A DNA stretch of 25,062 nt from Pinguiococcus pyrenoidosus. Lineage: Eukaryota > Sar > Pinguiophyceae > Pinguiochrysidales > Pinguiochrysidaceae. Position 1 is the first letter of the stretch, and every line of letters begins with the position of its first letter. Below are positions 7,057 through 17,800 of this stretch, piece by piece. The DNA lies in NCBI GenBank assembly GCA_019677205.1, contig JAAMXY010001381.1:1-25062 (forward strand). The letters run 5' to 3'. The position numbers and the translations under genes were made by a program. Under the pieces are notes generated by a model. That model had not been told where the DNA came from. It made no database searches and saw nothing but the letters and a program-made list of their open reading frames with translations.

Positions 7057-9470
7057 TTATTCTTGGAAGCAGTGCTGTGCAAAGACGACTGCAGCAATAG
7101 CTAGCGACCCGCCGATGCGATACATCCAAACATTTGTCGTGTACAGCGCAGACGTTGCGTTGGCCAGCACGGATCCCGGTGCCGTGGAGACGGTGCTACT
7201 CCCACTGCCAAGGTCCTGACGGCTACTCGAGAACTCTTCCAACATGCGTACACTATCGTTCTCAGCCTCTTGATCGTCCAGGACGCCAAACGCCTCGGCC
7301 TGGATCGCTTCCGCTGCGGACGCCTCGCTTGGGTCAATGTCAATCTCGATGCTCTCTCTACGTACACCCAGATGGCTGTCATCTCCGTCGTCAGCATCCA
7401 CCTCCTCAACCTCCACCTCAGATAACGCAGCAGCGGTTTTGCCCTCAGATAACGCAGCAGCGCTTTTGCCCACGGCCGACATGTCGAATGCTTCTAGGCC
7501 CCTCATTATCAAAGCGTAATCCTCCGCCGGCTCGAAGCCATCCATATCGACCGCTACGAGCCTTGGACGACCTGCCGCTTGATCAATCTGGACGAGGGTT
7601 GCATTCTGCAAAGCGGTGTCGACGGGAGCGCCCAGCGAACCTGCCACGCTGGCGATCCCACTCCCCAGCAAGCAGCCCACTGAGACCGCGATTGTCACCA
7701 AGACAGCGAGCGTGAAGATCGTGCTCTTGAGAAACTTGGAAGTCTCCGAGAGCGTGCCGAACTCGGCCGTCTTCTTGTTCATCGTCAGCCGAAACGCCGC
7801 CACGAAGCTGCTGGAGAAGAAGAAGCCTTGCAACACGCACAACAGGAACGTCATGAGCAGGTACTGGCCCAGACCATACTGCGAGGGGGGGGCATCATCT
7901 ACAACGAGGAAGCGGTGAACCAGGCCAAGAAGGTATGACCAGCTGCCGAGCAGCAAAGGCAGTGTCACATTCTCCGCAATGCGCTTGCCAAAGGCCTTGT
8001 GAGACTCCCTTCTCCTGGCGGGTCCCTCAAGCGCGCCCCCTTTCCCTCTCGCTGCCAGCGCCTTCTTTCGCGCCAGCGCCCATTTCTCGTAGCGCTTCTT
8101 AAGATAGATGTAGCTCGCCGGCGGAGGTCTTCGGATCAGCTGCGTGCCCTCATTCGCATTCTTCTCCTTCTTCGACCTGGAGAAGCGCTTGCGAATCGAC
8201 CGCGCGAGCCTCCGGAGCGGCTGCCGCTTCTTGGGCGGTGCCTCCATCTCCTGGTATTGGTCCCTGAGCGCGACGATCGGGGGCAGCTCCCAGCGCATCA
8301 TTTGGCAGTATTTCTGAAACCGCGGCACCAGCCAGTCCCTGTAGAACCAGGTGTCCTGCCGAATCTTCACGGCGTGGGGGCAGAACGGATCCCGCGCGAC
8401 AACCTTGGCCTGATTCTGCAAGAGGTGCAGGAGGACGCCTGCCATCTGCTTCATCACGAAGTTGATCAGCACTTGCGGCAGCGCCGTCCGCGGATCGATG
8501 TTCGCGATGATTGTCGTCCTGGCCGTGGTCGGGTTCTTCACCTCGATCTGGGCCTGGAAGCCCTTGAGGCGCATGCGATCGTGAAAGAGGGTCTTCCGGT
8601 ACGGTGGAATCTCCTCGCCGGGGTTGAGGTCCGGCGGCGCATTCTCGTCGACGCTCTTGCCAAGCATGAGCACCTTGCCCGACTCCCACACGCAGTCGCA
8701 GGCGTACGCATGCACCACCGCGTCCCGGCTGATGTTGAACAAGGGCACGTGGATGTTGAAGGTGGTCACGATCTCGCAGATCGCGAGCTGGCTGATGAGG
8801 CTGCTCCGGTTCACGAACGGCGCCCAGGTGTTGAACAGCGCCGTCTCTCGCACCACCGCGAGCTGCTCAAACAGAGGAACCCCTGTGCAAGGTTTGACCA
8901 TTGAGGTCAGCGCTAAGTCCACTTCGGTGGCCAACCTTGCCCACCGTTTCGGCTTTTCCCAGGCGAACCTTCGACCTCGCCGTCCAGCTTGATCCACAAG
9001 GAGCCGTCAGGGTCCGGCTTGTAGCGCGTCTCGACCCCAAAGAGCTTGCAGGCGTAGGTCCACTCGGTGGAGTTCGCATTGGAGGTGGAGTCCAGCAGAT
9101 CGCGGCACTCCTGAGCTCGGCGCCGCAGATCTTCCAGCTTGGGCGCGATCTCCGCGCTCTTCATCGCCTCTTCCACAGCCTTCAATTTGGTCGGCTGCTC
9201 CTTCACCAGCCTCTCCAGCGCCTCCAGAAACTGCCCCGCCACCAGAAGTCTCCAGTCTAGTACAGAGATGCTGAGTGCCGCGAGAAGACGGCCGATGCAC
9301 GAAGGTGTACGCCATTTACCGGCGCCTAAAAACAGGATGAGCTCCAGAATTCCGCCGGCATTCTTCACGCGCACGTCCTCGGGCGTCACGCGGAGCGTGA
9401 GTCCGTCCCCCTCGAAGAACTTCTCGACCTTGGCGGTCATCTCCGGCGCGGCCACCCGCGAAGTCGCCAT
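7057..9470 (-). CDS. START-domain lipid-binding protein with C-terminal membrane segments
   Basis: Three exons, 9470-9320, 9256-8969 and 8882-7057, giving 754 residues. Introns are 63 bp (9257-9319, in frame) and 86 bp (8883-8968). The second splice joins KLDGEVEG to VPLFEQLAVV, the usual opening of a START fold. Residues about 148-345 read as a START-like hydrophobic-cavity domain (LFNTWAPFV, IHVPLFNISRDAV, a DPRTALPQ loop, then a long C-terminal helix). A helical, charged N-terminal region of about 100 residues precedes it. A strongly basic linker (about 360-450) leads to hydrophobic segments at about 453-474, 486-510, 533-560 and 730-750. The last two are separated by a long acidic loop. 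Such proteins are expected to bind or move a lipid at an organelle membrane; the lipid cannot be deduced. The start at 9470 follows the AT-rich spacer; 9440 is an alternative. The gene is divergent from TRAPPC6. Confidence 0.7.
7419..7472 (-). repeat. Two tandem 27-bp coding repeats
   Basis: Two adjacent 27-bp copies (7419-7445 and 7446-7472), nearly identical, lie in the acidic region of the START protein. They encode the repeated GK(S/T)AAALSE and keep the frame, so this looks like a recent in-frame duplication. Confidence 0.8.
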
Positions 9471-9870
9471 TTGGGCGCCAAAACGTCGGAGCGTCCGGCC
9501 GCTCAGCAGCGCCGGATGGGCGCGGGAAAAAGGACGAAACTTGCGAGATGCGGGTCTGTGCAGCTCTGCTAAACGTAAATTATGGTTGACATAGTCGGAC
9601 TTTTGAAATTTTAGATCATTCTGGACTGTTCCCATAATACTTGCTGAGCTTTGACAAACTATCTACAGAGTATTACAACTTTGAAAAATAATTCTTCCAA
9701 TTCAAAAGTTGGCTGACAACTTCACGCCCGCATGTAATATATGGGAGCCCTAAAACTTGCAAACTTCGAATCCGGAACGGAGGCCAATGGAGAATCCAGC
9801 GCAGCTCGCGTCCATCCCTCAAGTGAAAGCGCGCGCGCGCGCGCAAGTCACATCGAGAGACTGAGCCGCC
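9471..9870. promoter_or_regulatory. Bidirectional promoter between the START gene and TRAPPC6
   Basis: The 400 bp between divergent ATGs include an AT-rich island at about 9560-9765 and, just before the TRAPPC6 start, an alternating (GC)8 tract at 9829-9844. No coding or RNA gene is visible. Confidence 0.5.
9829..9844. repeat. (GC)8 dinucleotide tract
   Basis: Sixteen bases of perfect alternating GC lie 27 bp upstream of the TRAPPC6 ATG. Alternating purine-pyrimidine GC runs can adopt Z-DNA under negative supercoiling, and this one sits where such stress is expected at a promoter. Confidence 0.8.
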
Positions 9871-10547
9871 ATGAGTGGCGCTCCGGAGATCGAGTCCAGC
9901 GTGGCGGAGTCGTTTTTCGAGCTGCTGATGTTCGAGGCGTTTCGCGTGGCGAAGGACAGCGTGTCTTCCGAAGATCCGGAGGCGCGCGCACAACTTGTCA
10001 AGGGCCGCATCGAGGCCATGGGCTTCGACGTGGGCTACCGAAAGATCGAGCGCTCCGCCAGCGTGAAGCTGCTGGGCAGGCACCCGCTGGAACTCATCAA
10101 ATTCGTGTGCAAAGACCTGTGGCTCTCCCTGTTTCAGAAGCAAGCCGACCGCCTCCAGACGAATCATCGGTAACTTGGCGCCTTCTTCTTAAGCGTTTCA
10201 GCGCTCGAAACCGCGCGCGCAGCGTGCTAATCCGTAACTTGGGCGGTGCAGAGGAATGTTCGTGCTGAACGATGGCAACTTTCACTGGCTCAAGCGCCTG
10301 GGGAAGCGCAGGGATCCGAGCGCATTGGAGCTGAGCGAGCACATTCTGGACTTCGCGTGCGGCATCCTGCGCGGAGCGCTCACAAACCTGGGGATTCAGT
10401 CGGCGGTGCGTTCGAACTTGGAAATGTGAAGGCTTGGGACCGAGCGCTCTGGATCGAAGCAAAAAACTTACGATGGCTCACATCCCGAAGGTGTACGCGG
10501 AGATCAAGGAGATTCCGTCATGTACTTTTACAGTGAAGGTGAAATAG
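9871..10547 (+). CDS. TRAPPC6: TRAPP complex subunit 6 (Bet3 family)
   Basis: Three exons: 9871-10169, 10252-10405 and 10491-10547, giving 169 residues, the usual size of TRAPPC6/Trs33. Introns are 82 bp (10170-10251, with a CTAAT branch-like site) and 85 bp (10406-10490, AAG acceptor). Diagnostic segments include MGFDVGYRKIERS, LIKFVCKDLWLSLFQKQADRLQTNH, then after splicing GMFVLNDGNFHWL, FACGILRGALTNLGIQS and the final VYAEIKEIPSCTFTVKV. The last aligns with the human C-terminal strand VTAEVSSMPACKFQVMI and so fixes the second splice. TRAPPC6 pairs with Bet3/TRAPPC3 in the TRAPP core, which activates Rab1 or Rab11-type GTPases in ER-Golgi and Golgi transport. The start at 9871 gives the family-typical N terminus. 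ZPR1 follows on the same strand after 450 bp. Confidence 0.93.
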
Positions 10548-10997
10548 AGCACGAGACGCTGGCACGTGCGCGAGGGAGCTCTGGCACAGTCCGCAAGTCT
10601 AAAGATCTGTAGATCCACGAATCGACCGCTTTGTACATTCCTTGGCCCTCTCGCGCGGATGGTCCGGGGTCCGGGGTCCGCGGGCCGTCCTTCCCCGCCG
10701 CCGCACGCACGCCGCCAGCCAGCTCCACCGCCGTCGCTCTCCTCTCCACACCGGATTCTCTCAAGCTGAGCCGAAGCATTCCGAGCGTTCACGAAGGTCC
10801 CTGGTACGGACTCGCGACTGCCTCTGTTCCTGTCCACAGGAATTCTCCATTGGTGCTTCCCGCCTGTTGTTCAGGTCCGCAGGCATGCTCGATTGGCGCT
10901 CAGCCGCGTCAGCTGATCGCTTGCCTCAGCGATGTTCGTCGCTTAGAAAAAGAACCCCGCACTTCCGCGCGTCAGACGCGCAGTGGCGCCACTCGCG
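10548..10997. promoter_or_regulatory. Spacer between TRAPPC6 and ZPR1
   Basis: This 450-bp same-strand spacer is GC-rich, unlike the divergent spacers. It contains a short GGTCCGG-type repeat near 10660-10680 and no convincing ORF. It should hold the TRAPPC6 3' end and the ZPR1 promoter, but no individual signal can be named. Confidence 0.35.
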
Positions 10998-12731
10998 ATG
11001 AGCGAACCGCTGTTCAAAGACATCGGGCAGGCTGCCGAGGCCACTGCGGAGGCGGAGGAAGAAGAGGAAGTGGAGGAAGTCGCCGCTCTGTTCACCAACG
11101 AGGCGGGCGTGACGTCCATGGCCAGCCTGTGCCCGGCCTGCGGAGCCATGGGCCGGACGCTGCTGCTGCCCACGGTGGTGCCTGCGTTCCGGGAGCTCAT
11201 TGTCATGAGCTTCAGCTGTGATCACTGCGGCCACGCCAACTCGGAGGTGACGTTCGGCGGAGAGATCGCCCCCAAGGGCGTGGAGTTCCGCCTGCTGGTC
11301 ACCGAGGAACAAGACCTCAACCGCCAGGTGGTCAAGTCGGACAGCACCACCGTGGTCATCACGCACGCGCGAGGAGAGGGCTTGAGCTTCGAGATCCCGC
11401 CGCAGACGCAGAAGGGCAGCATCAGCACCATCGAGGGCCTCGTGCGCCGCTCCGTGCAGGACCTGCGGATGCACCAGGACGCCCGGCGGGAGCAGCAGCC
11501 AGAGCTCGCGGCCGCCTTGGACGGCGTCCTGGCCGATCTCACCATGGTCGCCGCGGGCATGACGCTGCCGTTCACGCTGGTGCTGAGCGACCCGGCGGGC
11601 AACTGCTTCGTGGAGAACCCGCACCTTCCCAAGCGCGACGTCAATCTGAGGGTTCGGCGCTACGACCGCACGGCCAAGCAGGATCTGGACATCGGGCTGC
11701 AGCCCACGGCGGCGGCGCGGGAGGCGGGCTACATCGACGAGGACAACGCGGAGCACAAGCCGCACGTGGACCAGGGCGTGGAGGGCATCGAGGCGCTCAT
11801 GGGCGTGGGCGGCAAGGAGGGCACCTTGGGCAGCGAGGCGTTCTCGGGCAACCGCGAGGTCATGCGCTTCCCCATGGCCTGCCCCCACTGCGGCACGGAG
11901 GGCGAGCAGCTCATGTGCGTCACGGACATTCCCAACTTCAAGGACGTGGTGATCATGGCATACGACTGCGAGAACTGCGGCTATCGCACGAACGAGATCA
12001 AGGGCGGGGGCGCCATCCCAGAGAAGGGCAAGATCATCACGCTGCGCGTGCTCGGACCAGAGGACATGCGGAGGGAGTGCCTCAAGAGTGACTCCGCCGC
12101 CATCATGATTCCCGAGATCGAGTTGGAGGTCACCGCCGGGTCGCTCGGAGGCGTGTACACCACCGTGGAGGGAATGCTGCAGAAGATCCGACATCGCCTG
12201 GTGGAGGACAACCCAATGATGGCGGGAGACTCCGCTGTCAAGGTCCACGAAACGGAGGAGGGAGATGGCGAGGATGGCAAGGTTCCGCCGGCGGGAAGCG
12301 TCTCGAAGCGTCGGCAGCTGTTTCTGGAGTTTGTCGACAAGCTCGACAAGGTCGTCAACGGTGAGCTGTTCCCGTTCACGCTCACCCTGAAGGACGCGCT
12401 CGCGAATAGCTTCATCGGCCTCGCAGCCGGCTGCACAGACCCGAAGGAAGACGTGCAGCTCGCTGCAGAAGAGTACGTCCGCTCGCAAGAAGAGGACGAC
12501 GACTTCGGCATCGCGGATATGGTGGTGGACGACTACGAGATGCCCGCGCAAGGCGAGCGACTCGGCCTGCGTCGTGAGCACGTCGAGGACCACCCGACTC
12601 CGTTTTTCAGAGGGTGCGAGGACGACGAAGCGGCAGCGCAAGAGGCACAGACGCGAATAGCCAAGGCGGCAGCAGAGCAGGTCGAAGCCGCCGGGGAGGA
12701 CGCCAGACCCAAGGTCCAGGACGGCTCATGA
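10998..12731 (+). CDS. ZPR1: ZPR1 zinc-finger protein
   Basis: Single-exon protein of 577 residues. It shows the ZPR1 layout: two homologous halves, each a C4 zinc finger followed by a beta-barrel A/B domain. Zinc ligands are Cys45/48/74/77 (CPAC...CDHC) and Cys295/298/324/327 (CPHC...CENC). Conserved family text includes LFKDIG at the start, RQVVKSDS and ECLKSDSA after the fingers, and FTLVLSDPAGN and FTLTLKDALANS at the barrel ends. ZPR1 is an essential eukaryotic chaperone for folding of translation elongation factor eEF1A and was first found bound to growth-factor receptors. The ATG at 10998 is chosen because LFKDIG follows at once; nothing upstream in frame begins with ATG. The protein is about 90-110 residues longer than yeast or human ZPR1, through an acidic Ala/Glu-rich tail and a linker insertion. 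It is tail-to-tail with the Arp gene, 69 bp apart. Confidence 0.95.
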   Translation: MSEPLFKDIGQAAEATAEAEEEEEVEEVAALFTNEAGVTSMASLCPACGAMGRTLLLPTVVPAFRELIVMSFSCDHCGHANSEVTFGGEIAPKGVEFRLLVTEEQDLNRQVVKSDSTTVVITHARGEGLSFEIPPQTQKGSISTIEGLVRRSVQDLRMHQDARREQQPELAAALDGVLADLTMVAAGMTLPFTLVLSDPAGNCFVENPHLPKRDVNLRVRRYDRTAKQDLDIGLQPTAAAREAGYIDEDNAEHKPHVDQGVEGIEALMGVGGKEGTLGSEAFSGNREVMRFPMACPHCGTEGEQLMCVTDIPNFKDVVIMAYDCENCGYRTNEIKGGGAIPEKGKIITLRVLGPEDMRRECLKSDSAAIMIPEIELEVTAGSLGGVYTTVEGMLQKIRHRLVEDNPMMAGDSAVKVHETEEGDGEDGKVPPAGSVSKRRQLFLEFVDKLDKVVNGELFPFTLTLKDALANSFIGLAAGCTDPKEDVQLAAEEYVRSQEEDDDFGIADMVVDDYEMPAQGERLGLRREHVEDHPTPFFRGCEDDEAAAQEAQTRIAKAAAEQVEAAGEDARPKVQDGS

Positions 12732-12800
12732 CGAGTCTGGGGCGGTGCGAGGCTCCAGACGCCTCGGACGCCATGCGCAGAATCTAATTGGATCTTTGGA

Positions 12801-14303
12801 TTATGGATAGCCTGCGCTCTTGCGGACCTGCGGCTCGGTGTACTGGTCCGGCACAACGCCCTCCCGCTCCTCCAGCTCGGCCGCTGACAACTCCAACAGT
12901 GCCGGCATGGGCACGCCAATGTCAAGCCCCTCTCCCTCGTTGGCCGCCTTGCCAAGGGGAAAGAGGAAAGTGTGAGGAGCCGTGCTGCCCTAGAACGTCA
13001 AACGAGGGCGCAGCGAAGTTGTCACTGCAATGAAGGTTTTTGTCCATACCTGAAACGCAGACATGATGGAGGCTCCACACCAAGTCAGATGGCTCCGCTG
13101 GAAGGGCGTCTCGTAGACGCTCTGGGCGTCGTTCAGAGCTCGCGCCGCCTCCACCATCCCCTTGGGCAGGACTTTGTCAAGGGCTTCATCTTCGTACAAT
13201 GCCTGGAGCTCCTGCGCAAGTCGCTTCGGCAGCCCGGGGAGCATCGCCCCGCCTCCGCACACGACGATGTGATGCCCGATGTGTCTCCGCACGTCCGGCT
13301 GGCACTTTGCGATGACCTGCAGTACCAGTCGAGGCAGATTCCTGCCCTCCAGCGGCCCATCTTCCGCTGCCGAGAAGTACGTCATCTCTGCTGGCAGAGT
13401 GCGTGCGCTGCCCGACACGTCGAGAAAGATGTCCCCTGCGGAGTACGTCGACGCCTCAAACTGTGCGGTATCGGCGTCCCGACCAATGCAGATGCATGTC
13501 CTCCTGGCCGCATCCTGGGCGACTTCCTTCGACACCTCGAACCCCTCTGCCGCCAAGGCCTCCCCGAACGCGTCGCCCAGCGCGCGAGTCCCCACGGGAC
13601 AAACGGTGAGCGAATGCTGGATGATCTGCCCGTCATACACCGCGACGGCGCGGGAATCTGCTCAACAAGCGCAGCAAAAGCTTTAGAACAGTTCTTCATA
13701 CTCTCTCTCTCTGTCTCTCTCTCAGTCTCTCTCAATACTCTCTCAATACTCTCTAAATACTCTCCAAATACTCTCTCAAAATGCTCCCAAAAGCGAAACT
13801 CACCATTGCAGCCGATGTCGAGCACCAAGCCAGCCGTACAGCCCGTCGTCCAAAGCGCCACTGCCGGAGAAGGGCAGATCTGCAGCACTGCGCCGTTACT
13901 TCTTCATGCGAGGAGCTGAGGAGCTGCTCATGCTTCTCAAGATCCGCACCTTGACGCTTTCGAAGCCATGGAGCTGCAACAAAGCCTTGACGACGCCGGA
14001 AGTGACTCCGCGAGGCACGGAAACGCCCTCCACCACGATGGCGACGCTGTCTTTCGCGCGATACGCCAGACTGGTGACCACGAGATCTCCCAACTTCGGC
14101 CTCAAGCTCGCCACCAGATCTCCAGAGGACCTAGGCAGCACCTGGTGAGCGCGCAAAACGCACGATGGGGCGGTATAAGCGGCGCTTTACCATGATCGAA
14201 CATCGGTGGCCGAGCATAGAGGAGCGCATTCCACCCGCGGACACCACTCTCCGGCCACGCCGAGGCGCCACCGCCAGCTCCCGAGCTCTACAATAAGCGC
14301 CAT
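12801..14303 (-). CDS. Actin-related protein, Arp10/Arp11 (dynactin pointed-end) like
   Basis: Five exons: 14303-14191, 14130-13950, 13879-13804, 13657-13050 and 12947-12801, giving 374 residues. Introns are 60, 70, 146 and 102 bp. The order of blocks follows human ACTR10: N-terminal MALIVELGSWRWRLGVAGEW, the SVAIVVEGVSVPRG segment (ACTR10 RRVVIIESVLCPSH), GLVLDIGCND with AVAVYDGQII (ACTR10 MVLDCGYRESLVLPIYEG), then HHIVVCGGGAMLPGLPKRL and LTWCGASIMSAFQ. In animals Arp10/Arp11 caps the pointed end of the dynactin Arp1 filament, the cofactor of cytoplasmic dynein. Classical actin nucleotide loops are degenerate, as expected for this class. The last intron may instead end at a TAG 42 bp earlier (60 bp long), which adds 14 residues. 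Another divergent Arp class is not fully excluded. Confidence 0.75.
13699..13786 (-). repeat. Purine-rich simple repeat inside an Arp intron
   Basis: On the + strand a CT-microsatellite (about 13699-13732) runs into five or so diverging 11-12-bp AATACTCTCTC units (13733-13786). In the transcript this is a GAGAGAGTATT array. It fills the third intron of the Arp gene and explains why that intron (146 bp) is the longest found here. Confidence 0.85.
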
Positions 14304-14822
14304 AGGGGAAAAAGCACTTTGGAGAGGTAATGTGGCGTAAAAGTCCGAAAAGATGCGGCGCAAAATCTTGGATTGGTGTCGCGCCAGAGACTTGTTATTT
14401 TGGTTCTTGCTGGGCGGTGTCGCGCGGAGCGGCGGGATTCTTGCGACGACGCGATAATTCGCAAGACCGCCAGACGATTGCAGCGGCGTCCTTTGCATCC
14501 AAGATACTGTGCCACCACCGTCTCCCGGAGTGCGTTCTAGAGACCTGAGACGACTTTGAGTGGATGCAAGGGACAGAGGAAGGGGGTGAGTCTACGAGGG
14601 TAGCTTTCCTTCTCTAGCGCGTTTGGAGGGTGTGTCGCTCTGTGGACTCCGGGGAGGAGAATAGCTTATGGAGCAAACACAACTTCTGGGTTTCAAGTTG
14701 GGAGACACATATGAAAGAGACAGTGTATGGTCATCCACAATCGTTTCTATTCAGGACCGAGGGACGCTTCTGCATTGACAAAGCTATCTCAGTAGCTTCG
14801 GATGCTGCAAAGCCTAAAACCT
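14304..14822. promoter_or_regulatory. Spacer between the Arp gene and the giant WD40 gene
   Basis: These 519 bp separate two minus-strand genes. They must hold the Arp promoter and the 3' UTR of the upstream giant gene. One stem-loop stands out at 14431-14471; otherwise no RNA gene, repeat or coding exon is convincing. Confidence 0.35.
14431..14471. other. Stem-loop in the Arp/WD40 spacer
   Basis: GGCGG pairs with CCGCC outside, and CTTGCGA pairs with TCGCAAG inside, around a 12-base loop with a small asymmetric bulge. Twelve potential base pairs in GC-rich DNA could be a structured UTR or a small RNA, or chance. Confidence 0.3.
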
Positions 14823-17800
14823 TCATGGCCACTCCGGCTTGATGTTCTTCTCGGCGGTGCTGCTAGCCTTGGCCTCGCCGTGGGCAGGCCCCCATTCTGA
14901 CGCTGCCGTGTGCGCGACGCTCTCGCTCTGGAGGTCCCAAAGGTTCTGCCTGGCGGGCTTCGCCCTTTCGGCTTCGATGATGGGCTGGTACTCTTGTAAA
15001 TACTGCCCGAGGGGATAGTCGCCTGGTTCCTGGAAGTGCCATGGGGAGAGCAATCTCAGGCGCAGTCCTTTCTTCTGTGGACAGCCTAGCACATTCGTTC
15101 CACTTTGCTGCAGGCTTACCGTCAGCGTCGACTCCTCCCAGGGGAAGGTTGAGGGCGTGTGATCTGCCACGGTCGTGTCGACGCCAAACAGTGTGCTCAG
15201 GTACTTAAAATCAGGGCAGGCGGGAGCAGCCCCGATCACGTTGTGCTCAGCGTCATCATCCAACCCCTCTGCATCAACATGCGTCTTCGGGTGGGAGCCG
15301 CCGCCCCCTTCGTCCCAAACATGGTCCTCGTCCCAAGCATGGTCCTCGTCCAATCCGTCGACCGCCACGGCAACCTCCCCTTCCTCCACCTCTGCCGTGT
15401 CTGCTGCTCCGCGGGGGTTTACATCTGCACGGGTGCCGCCCATCTCCGCAATCAAGACGGACTCCAAGGTGCTCAGCGGGTTCCTTCCGAGTACACCTGC
15501 GGTTCGCAAATGGTTTGGCATGAGCATCGATGTGCAGCGGTGGGGAAAAAGCCATGTGCACTGGAGAAGGCGCTGCCTTACCCTCATACTCGGCGTTGAG
15601 ACCGACCGCGACGATCCCGGTGCGGCGATGGCAGCGAACAACGCAGCGCGTTTCGGAGGAGATGCCAAGCCGCGCCGGACCAGTGTCGCCCACGAGCTCC
15701 GACTTCCCTTGACGGTTGGTCTGCGTCCAAAGGAGGCAGTCTTCGCCCACCGCGTCACAGTCGAAGATTCTCAGATTCTTCCGCGTGCCGCGACCAACCG
15801 TTAAGTTGCCGGCCTGCGTCAGGTCGAGGGCATGGATCACATCCTGGGTGGTACCTGCCCCCGACTTCTGCTCCACGGCATACAGCCGCCACGCTCCTCC
15901 CTCGGAAATGGATCCTGAAAGGACGACCCGCACAATTCGTCCAGCTGCTTTCCAGGAGCAAGTTACAGCCGAGCAATGCGACGACAAGCGCAAGCCATGA
16001 TGCGAAAAAGGCTGTGGGCCTCCTTCGCATTCCGCATGCGACTGCAGATCCGGAGAGACCCTCCAAGATCGAACCGTTCCGTCTCCACCGCCAGAAACCA
16101 GCATGTGTGCTTCGCCATCGAGCGAGACACCGGCGAGTGGTGAAGGCGCCGGGATCCACAGAAGGTCCCAGACGGGACCAGTGTGGCCGAGGAGCACAAG
16201 ACCACAGCGAAACGCCAACTTGCCCGCCACGGATGGAGCCTGCTGCAACCAAATCCGAATAGTTCCCGTTGCAGAACTGCAGGCCAGCGCGGTGCCTGGG
16301 CCATCTCGGAAACACACCGCAAGAATTGGACCATCGGGACTCTCCAGCGTGCAGCAGCGTTCTGGCCCGGGGGGGCTGCACGAAACGTGATACACATGTG
16401 CACAGCCGTCAGAATCCCCCACTGCCAGCATCTCGTGTCCGGCAAGCGCATGGGATCCGCCCCTTGCCCACGCGAGGCTCCACAGACGCGTCTTGTGCCT
16501 ATGCCTAGCCAGGAGGCGCCCGTCTTGGGCGTCCCAGAGGCAAAGCAGGCGATCCAGTCCCACAGAGGCCAGCAGAGTACCCCCTTGGTTGAATTCCAGG
16601 GCGGTCGGTCTATCACGGTGCCCTCTCAAGGTCACGCCGTCCTGCTCGGATGGGCACCGTCGCATCTCGCCCAAGAGTATGTTGCAACCCTCCAGATCGC
16701 CACGGCAGTCCCACACAAGCTGGTTTCGGAAGAAGGAGCTCTCGTGCGCCAGCTGCTGAATCGAGACAAATTTCGCCAGCGGTTGAGAGATCAAAACCCC
16801 GGTGATGACGTCCCAGAAATCGAACTGAGGATTCACGTTGATATGATGCTCCCTGCCGCCCCGCAAGGCGTAGAAGAAGGGCGCTGCAAAGTTGTGCAGG
16901 ACGATGTCGTGGTCTTCCTTGACAATTCGCAAGTCGGTGAGGATCCGGCAAATGCTCCTCTCCAGGCCGCACAGGGAGCTTCGCCCGCGATTCGCAATTG
17001 CCGACGACATCAAAAAGTCGATTGCCCGCCATCGAAGAGTGATCTTGGCGTTCTCCGCGAGAGTGTACAAATACGGGCCCACATACCAAGGCTCATGCTT
17101 CATCTCCTCGACGTCCGTAAGGAGGCCGCAGATCTTCGCCTCCTCACTTGTGAGCACGGGGATGCGCCGCCGCTCGCTAGCGTACCGCGACAGAAGCCTG
17201 CTCAGGCGTTCTTGCACACTGTGCTCTCGGAAAACCTGGCCGATCCTCGCGGTCATGAATGCGTCCACAAAGGACAGGAACGGCTGCAAGCAGCTGGCGA
17301 AGCCATATCCGAAACTGCCGGGCTCGCGCCCGGGCTCGTGCTCCAGAAAATGCTTCTCCAAGTGCTGAATGAAACGATCCGGTGGATCCTTTCGCTTGCA
17401 GAGTTCGGAAAGCAGCCCCTTCATCGCTTCCGTTAAGGATGGGTGTTTCAGCATCTGCCAACGATCCTCGGACCGACGAGAGCGACCCCTCAACGGATCT
17501 TGGAAAACAAGCGTGGTGAAACTGACTCCCAGAGGCAGTTTCCTATCGTAGTGCACGCTCACGCCGTGATAGAAGACGTGACCTTGGTGTCTCTTGTCGA
17601 AGAAGACGACGGTATTCCCGTTCTGCAGGATCTCGTACATGCGGGTGTCATTGCTCTCCGTCTTCACCCTCTTCAGGGGCCTCTCGATGGTGCTAGTATC
17701 CTCAAGATCCTCAAGATCCTTAAGATCCTCAAGATCGCCAGAATCGCCATTGCTCCCTTGGTGCGTCGCTTCGGCATGCCCAAGCTTGCAGAATCGATGA

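Noticed and set aside
10926-12641. 571-residue antisense ORF opposite ZPR1
   Set aside because: ZPR1 on the + strand is certain from both zinc fingers; the antisense frame is the usual stop-poor mirror of GC-rich coding DNA.
13699-13786. CRISPR-like or satellite array
   Set aside because: Units are 11-12 bp, low in complexity, have no spacers and lie within an intron.
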